From contig RFIL01000518.1 of assembly GCA_003695285.1 (NCBI GenBank), positions 1 to 9,814 of the forward strand: a stretch of 9,814 nucleotides of DNA, in the 5' to 3' direction. Under the pieces are notes generated by a model. It searched no databases. It was not told the DNA's origin and was given only the letters and a program-made list of their open reading frames with translations. Both the position numbers and the translations under genes were made by a program. Position 1 is the stretch's first letter. Each line of letters opens with the position of its first letter. This document shows positions 6,376-9,814 of this stretch, piece after piece. Source of the stretch: Calditrichota bacterium (lineage in GTDB: Bacteria; Calditrichota; Calditrichia; RBG-13-44-9; J075).

Positions 6376-6981
6376 TTACTTCTGATTTAATTGCTCCAAA
6401 ATCTTCATAAACTCTTTTTCCACAGATTTTCCTCTATCTTTTGCATACCATTTATGGAGTTCCAGGTAAATTTCTTCCTTTTCTTTTCCTTCCGCCTTTA
6501 ACTGACGGTACAATTCTGCTGCTTCTCTCGGCCTGGGACCCCAGGTAAAGAGTTCGTTCCCAACTTCATCAAAGGCTACCAGTTTAGGTATTCCCCGGGT
6601 ACCATTCGTTAAGTACTGATCCATGATATCTAAATTTTCATCACGGAGCAGAATCCGGAGTTGAATATTGGGATTGCATTCAGTCATTTTGGCCAAGATA
6701 GGAAGGGTCTGAGCGGAATCCCCACACCAGGCTTCAGTAAGAACCATCCACAATTGAGGTTGATTGATCCCTTGCAACAATTCTTTTAATCTCTCTGAAA
6801 CCTGATATGTTTTTTGGATTCGCGATGTTCGCTGGTAATTCAGTCGAGTATAGTAGAGTTGTTCGTCATCCTCCGGGGTAATGGATTCGGCAACCCGGGC
6901 TTTCTCCACCATTCTTTGTACAAATTCATCATATGTCATCCCATTATGCGGTCGTCGTTCCTTAAAAAATGATTTTACCAT
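6376..6981 (-). CDS. thioredoxin-fold protein with single active-site cysteine
   Basis: Protein of 201 residues with a helical N-terminal part (1-70) and a thioredoxin fold at about 72-165, followed by a helical charged tail. The active-site region is TEAWCGDS (82-89): Cys86 sits where the attacking cysteine of thioredoxin is, but the second cysteine is Ser89. The cis-proline loop is present as GIPKLV (130-135, Pro132). It matches the Thioredoxin_9-type family, from memory, where the CGD[SA] form is common. A CxxS site cannot run the normal dithiol cycle, so a monothiol, glutathionylation-like or non-redox binding role is more likely. No signal peptide, so cytoplasmic. The ATG at 6981 has AAGGGG 3 nt upstream. 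It lies 282 nt downstream of maeB, with no clear own promoter seen, and may be read through from maeB. Confidence 0.85.
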   Translation of the reverse strand: MVKSFFKERRPHNGMTYDEFVQRMVEKARVAESITPEDDEQLYYTRLNYQRTSRIQKTYQVSERLKELLQGINQPQLWMVLTEAWCGDSAQTLPILAKMTECNPNIQLRILLRDENLDIMDQYLTNGTRGIPKLVAFDEVGNELFTWGPRPREAAELYRQLKAEGKEKEEIYLELHKWYAKDRGKSVEKEFMKILEQLNQK

Positions 6982-7072
6982 ATACCCCTTCTTGTGTTTA
7001 GTTGTCCCATTTCTATGTAAACAATATCTGTAATCTCATAAATGCATGATCTTTGACATTTTAACTGAACCA

Positions 7073-7085
7073 CCGCATGGTGCGG
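7073..7085. repeat. short GC hairpin in the thioredoxin-fold leader
   Basis: CCGCA and TGCGG pair around TGG, about 90 nt before the thioredoxin-fold start codon. No T-run follows on either strand. It could be a small operator or an RNA hairpin in the maeB to thioredoxin-fold spacer; its short length makes chance possible. Confidence 0.3.
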
Positions 7086-7187
7086 CTATTCAATGAAACT
7101 TTATTTGTTATGAATTGCAGCTATTACCCAACTCCAACATCAGGCGCTGCAGAGATGGTTAGCAAAAAAACAAGCTGCCAATGTTCA

Positions 7188-7230
7188 GGCTGAAGACATT
7201 TCGGTACTTATATCCCGATGGTCTTCAGCC
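7188..7230. repeat. REP-like hairpin A, 3' of maeB
   Basis: GGCTGAAGAC (7188-7197) and GTCTTCAGCC (7221-7230) form a perfect 10-bp stem around exactly 23 bases. Within the loop TCGG and CCGA can pair further. On the minus strand it lies 33 nt after the maeB stop and a T7 run comes about 16 nt beyond it, too far for a classical terminator, though it may protect the maeB mRNA 3' end. It shares stem-loop geometry with the hairpin at 9693-9743 on the other side of maeB, which points to a dispersed palindromic repeat. Confidence 0.65.
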
Positions 7231-7263
7231 CAACAATCTGCAGACTAAATATCATTCCATTTA

Positions 7264-9534
7264 TCAAACCGCTACCTCAATTTCCTGAGCATCAATCACA
7301 GCGATGGCAGTCATCTGAACTACATCGTACTCGTTATATCCACCCAATTGCAGCAGATGGACCGGTTTGCGCATACCCAATAAGATCGGGCCGATGGTTT
7401 GAGCATTCCCCAGGCGTTGCAAGAGCTTATAGGCGATATTTCCAGCTTCCAGATTGGGGAAGATAAGTACATTGGCGCCCTCTTTACCGGCCAAATCACT
7501 AAAGGGATAAAGGTTATCGATAATCTCCGGGGTCACCGCCGTATCGGCCTGCATTTCACCATCGATGATTAATTCTCTGGAGCGCTGTTTTACCAGCTCG
7601 GTGGCTTTGCGGACCTTTTCCGCCAGGGGGTGACGGCTACTACCGAAATTAGAAAAAGATAACATAGCAACCCGAGGTTCATAGCCAAAACGCTTGACCT
7701 CTCTGGCTGTCAGAAGTGCAATTTCCGCCAGATCTTCAGCAGTTGGTTCCACATTGACGGTGGCATCAGCAAAAAAGACAACGCGTTCCGGCAGGACAAT
7801 CATATAAACTCCTGCAACTTTGTGAACATCCGGACGCTTACCGATGACCTGGATGGCGGGACGAATGGTTTCCGAATAGTGCTGGGTAATCCCTGCCACC
7901 AATCCATCCGCATCCCCCAGATTCACCATCATACAGCCAAAGTAAATGGGATTGCGGATTAAACTATGGGCCTCCTGTAACACCAATCCCTTTCGATGAC
8001 GGAGTTTATACAACTTGTCACCGTATTCACTCAATCGGGGGAAATTCTTTATATGGATGATATCCACGGCATTATACAGATTTAAACGCATATGTTCCAT
8101 GGTTTCTTTGATTTTGTTGGGACGCCCCAACAAAATCGGATGAGCAATGCCTTCATCCACAATAATTTCACAGGCTTTGATAATCGCTTCGTTCTCGCCT
8201 TCCGGGAAGACGATTTTTTTCGGGGCCTTTCGAGCTTTGTTAATCATTACCCTGGTGACCGTTCGGGAGAGACCTAACCGGGCTTCCAATTTCTCCCGAT
8301 ACTCATCCAGATCAATGGGATGAGTCGCTACCCCAGAATCCATGGCTGCTTTTGCCACCGCGGTTGCTTCCCATAATAAAACCCGGGGATCAAAGGGTTT
8401 GGGGATAATATATTCCGGCCCAAATTCCAGGCGTTCGGTGCGATAGGCTTTCATGACGGCATAGGGGACCGGCTCTTTGGCCAATGCTGCCAGAGCTTTT
8501 GCAGCGGCCACTTTCATCTCCTCATTTATCTCCGTTGCCTGAACATCCAGGGCTCCACGAAAAATAAAGGGGAAGCCTAACACATTGTTGACCTGATTGG
8601 GATAATCACTCCTTCCGGTTGCCATGATGACATCATCCCTGGCCGCTTTGGCTTCTTCGTAAGTAATTTCCGGATCCGGATTGGCCATGGCAAAAACGAT
8701 GGGTTTATCTGCCATTGAATGAATCATGTCTCTGGTCAGAAGATTGGCCACGGAAACCCCCATAAAAACATCTGCACCTTTCATCGCTTCTTCCAGAGTA
8801 ATATCCTTATCTTCAATGGCAAACTCCTCTTTGTAAGGATTCATCCCCTTTTTTCGACCTTTATAGACCAATCCATGGCTATCAAACATGATGATATTTT
8901 CTTTTTTAACTCCCAGACTTACATAAAACTTGGTACAGGCAATTCCCGCGGCACCGGCACCGCTGACCACCAGCCTCACTTCATCAATCTTCTTTCCGGC
9001 AATTTCCAGGGCGTTCAACAACCCCGCCCCGGAAATAATGGCGGTCCCATGTTGATCATCATGGAAAACAGGGATATTCATGATCTTCTTTAACTGTTCC
9101 TCAATATAAAAACATTCCGGTGCTTTTATGTCTTCCAGATTGATTCCGCCAAAGGTCGGTTCCAGCAATTTGACCACCTGAATAAACTCATCTGGGTCGG
9201 TAGTATTGATTTCCAGATCAAACACATCGATATCCGCAAACCGTTTAAACAATACCCCCTTTCCTTCCATAACCGGTTTTGCAGCCAGGGGGCCGATGTT
9301 ACCTAATCCCAGAACAGCCGTTCCGTTGCTCACCACTGCCACCAGATTTCCCTTAGCAGTGTATTTAAAAACATCAGAGGGATTTTTTTTAATCTCCAGA
9401 CACGGCTCAGCGACACCCGGCGTATAAGCCAGGGACAGGTCTCGTTGCGTAATGCAGGGTTTTGTGGGGGTTACCTCAATTTTTCCGGGTCGCTTCCCGG
9501 AATGGTATTTTAATGATTCTTCATGGTAGTTCAT
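7264..9534 (-). CDS. maeB: malic enzyme with phosphotransacetylase-like C-terminal domain
   Basis: Cytoplasmic enzyme for oxidative decarboxylation of malate to pyruvate with NAD(P)+, tying the TCA cycle to pyruvate and reductant supply. At 756 residues it matches E. coli MaeB in length (about 760). The malic-enzyme half (1-430) shows the catalytic tyrosine in AYTPGVAEPC (36-45, Tyr37), the lysine in MEGKGVLFK (89-97, Lys92), metal ligands in LEDI (Glu134, Asp135 region) and HDDQHGTA (158-165), and a Rossmann GAGAAG (192-197). The C-terminal half (about 438-756) is phosphotransacetylase-like: FPEGENE (443-449), GDADGLVAGITQHY (540-553) and EAGNIAYKLLQRL (696-708). In E. coli MaeB this domain has no transferase activity and mediates control by acetyl-CoA; the same is inferred here. 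GGAGGA lies 6 nt before the ATG at 9534. A Bacteroidota-type promoter lies 49-79 nt upstream. Confidence 0.96.
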   Translation of the reverse strand: MNYHEESLKYHSGKRPGKIEVTPTKPCITQRDLSLAYTPGVAEPCLEIKKNPSDVFKYTAKGNLVAVVSNGTAVLGLGNIGPLAAKPVMEGKGVLFKRFADIDVFDLEINTTDPDEFIQVVKLLEPTFGGINLEDIKAPECFYIEEQLKKIMNIPVFHDDQHGTAIISGAGLLNALEIAGKKIDEVRLVVSGAGAAGIACTKFYVSLGVKKENIIMFDSHGLVYKGRKKGMNPYKEEFAIEDKDITLEEAMKGADVFMGVSVANLLTRDMIHSMADKPIVFAMANPDPEITYEEAKAARDDVIMATGRSDYPNQVNNVLGFPFIFRGALDVQATEINEEMKVAAAKALAALAKEPVPYAVMKAYRTERLEFGPEYIIPKPFDPRVLLWEATAVAKAAMDSGVATHPIDLDEYREKLEARLGLSRTVTRVMINKARKAPKKIVFPEGENEAIIKACEIIVDEGIAHPILLGRPNKIKETMEHMRLNLYNAVDIIHIKNFPRLSEYGDKLYKLRHRKGLVLQEAHSLIRNPIYFGCMMVNLGDADGLVAGITQHYSETIRPAIQVIGKRPDVHKVAGVYMIVLPERVVFFADATVNVEPTAEDLAEIALLTAREVKRFGYEPRVAMLSFSNFGSSRHPLAEKVRKATELVKQRSRELIIDGEMQADTAVTPEIIDNLYPFSDLAGKEGANVLIFPNLEAGNIAYKLLQRLGNAQTIGPILLGMRKPVHLLQLGGYNEYDVVQMTAIAVIDAQEIEVAV

Positions 9535-9582
9535 GTCTATTCCTCCAGGGGATTAAAGTTACTGCTTTAGCAATAGCAATGA

Positions 9583-9613
9583 CAAATATATCGGTTGAAT
9601 GATTCACAACAAA
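9583..9613 (-). promoter_or_regulatory. Bacteroidota-type promoter for maeB
   Basis: On the minus strand TTTG (9610-9613) is followed after exactly 19 bases by TATATTTG (9583-9590). This fits the TTTG / TAnnTTTG pair of Bacteroidota primary sigma-factor promoters, including spacing. Transcription would start around 9576, giving a leader of about 40 nt that carries the GGAGGA ribosome site. Confidence 0.6.
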
Positions 9614-9647
9614 ATTGTTTCTAAATACCATTACCAGGATAAGAAGA

Positions 9648-9661
9648 CCTTGAATTCAAGG
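9648..9661. promoter_or_regulatory. 14-bp perfect palindrome, candidate operator
   Basis: CCTTGAATTCAAGG is exactly self-complementary and lies 35 bp upstream of the maeB TTTG element. That is a typical place for an activator or other dimeric regulator. No regulator family is assigned, and the site occurs once in the window. Confidence 0.35.
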
Positions 9662-9692
9662 CACAATTAATCCAGGGTTAAGTTATATGAAG

Positions 9693-9743
9693 CGCAAAGA
9701 CGAGTCGTCAGGACCACCATGCCCATCGGGACTCGTCTTTGCG
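9693..9743. repeat. REP-like hairpin B, upstream of maeB
   Basis: CGCAAAGACGAGTC (9693-9706) and GACTCGTCTTTGCG (9730-9743) form a perfect 14-bp stem around exactly 23 bases. The loop contains CCC close to its right arm, as does hairpin A. Neither strand has a T-run next to it, so it is not an intrinsic terminator. It lies upstream of the maeB promoter. Confidence 0.75.
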
Positions 9744-9749
9744 GTCGTT

Positions 9750-9807
9750 ACTCCCATGGGGGGGAGTCATTAGTTGGAAAAAGTCAAATCAACTTCGCTT
9801 TTCCAAC
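9750..9807. repeat. two further inverted repeats at the window end
   Basis: ACTCCC (9750-9755) pairs with GGGAGT (9762-9767) around a six-base G-rich loop. GTTGGAAAA (9773-9781) pairs perfectly with TTTTCCAAC (9799-9807), with AGT/ACT able to pair inside. With hairpin B these make three stem-loops in about 115 bases, resembling a composite REP cluster or the terminator region of a gene beyond the right edge. Confidence 0.55.
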
Positions 9808-9814
9808 GGAATAA

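Noticed and set aside
7188..7230. Hairpin A as a classical rho-independent terminator of maeB
   Set aside because: The T-run lies about 16 nt beyond the stem rather than directly after it, and the loop is 23 nt long.
7114..7248. Plus-strand stretch of 44 open codons reading ITQLQHQALQRWLAKKQ onward
   Set aside because: It has no start codon, a stop lies directly upstream and it is short enough to be open by chance. It also contains hairpin A. It might be a gene remnant, but I cannot support it.
7218..7466. Plus-strand open frame across the maeB end
   Set aside because: It is mostly antisense to the conserved end of maeB, with no family features.
8719..9093. Plus-strand 124-codon frame within maeB
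   Set aside because: It is antisense to the malic-enzyme domain, whose motifs are intact. The frame is a shadow of that gene's codon bias.

Overview
The window suggests a free-living heterotrophic bacterium, and everything that looks coding lies on the minus strand. It carries lspA, tandem-ACT, crotonase-fold, MoxR/ChlI-type AAA+ plus VWA, thioredoxin-fold and maeB-type malic enzyme genes. The lineage hint is indirect. Upstream of maeB there is a TTTG-N19-TATATTTG arrangement, which fits the Bacteroidota-type promoter (TTTG / TAnnTTTG). Most genes also have clear Shine-Dalgarno sites (GGAGGA, AAAGGAG, or runs of G), which classical Bacteroidota often lack. I infer a member of the wider FCB group outside Bacteroidetes proper (something like Calditrichota, KSB1 or Marinimicrobia), with low confidence. 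No rRNA, tRNA, CRISPR array or intact transposase is visible.

Layout, in transcription order from right to left. The right end (9535-9814) has three inverted repeats, a 14-bp palindrome and a promoter-like site ahead of maeB. maeB (9534-7264) is a full-length malic enzyme with a phosphotransacetylase-like tail. A 282-bp gap with two hairpins leads to a thioredoxin-fold protein with a single active-site cysteine (6981-6376). A 568-bp gap (6375-5808) holds a 120-bp MITE-like palindromic element, a doubtful coding remnant and a pair of nested hairpins. Next comes a probable operon: VWA protein (5807-4707), AAA+ ATPase (4601-3078), small lipoprotein (3056-2265) and a crotonase-fold enzyme (2186-1416). 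The lipoprotein and crotonase genes are separated by a heptanucleotide tandem repeat that also encodes the lipoprotein's last residues and stop codon. After a 237-bp gap with another promoter-like TATATTTG come lspA (1178-621, GTG start) and an overlapping tandem-ACT protein (634-230). The AT-rich left end (1-229) contains two perfect palindromes.

How the genes work together. LspA cleaves prolipoprotein signal peptides, and one probable client, the lipoprotein, is encoded nearby. The VWA and AAA+ proteins form a two-part MoxR/magnesium-chelatase-like machine. No large BchH/CobN-like chelatase subunit is in view, so its substrate is unknown. maeB links malate to pyruvate. The crotonase-fold enzyme lacks both classical catalytic glutamates, so it is probably not an ordinary enoyl-CoA hydratase.

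The least explained items are: the heptamer repeat fused to a reading frame; two hairpins flanking maeB that both have perfect stems and exactly 23-nt loops; the MITE-like element; and the uncharacterised VWA/AAA+/lipoprotein cluster.
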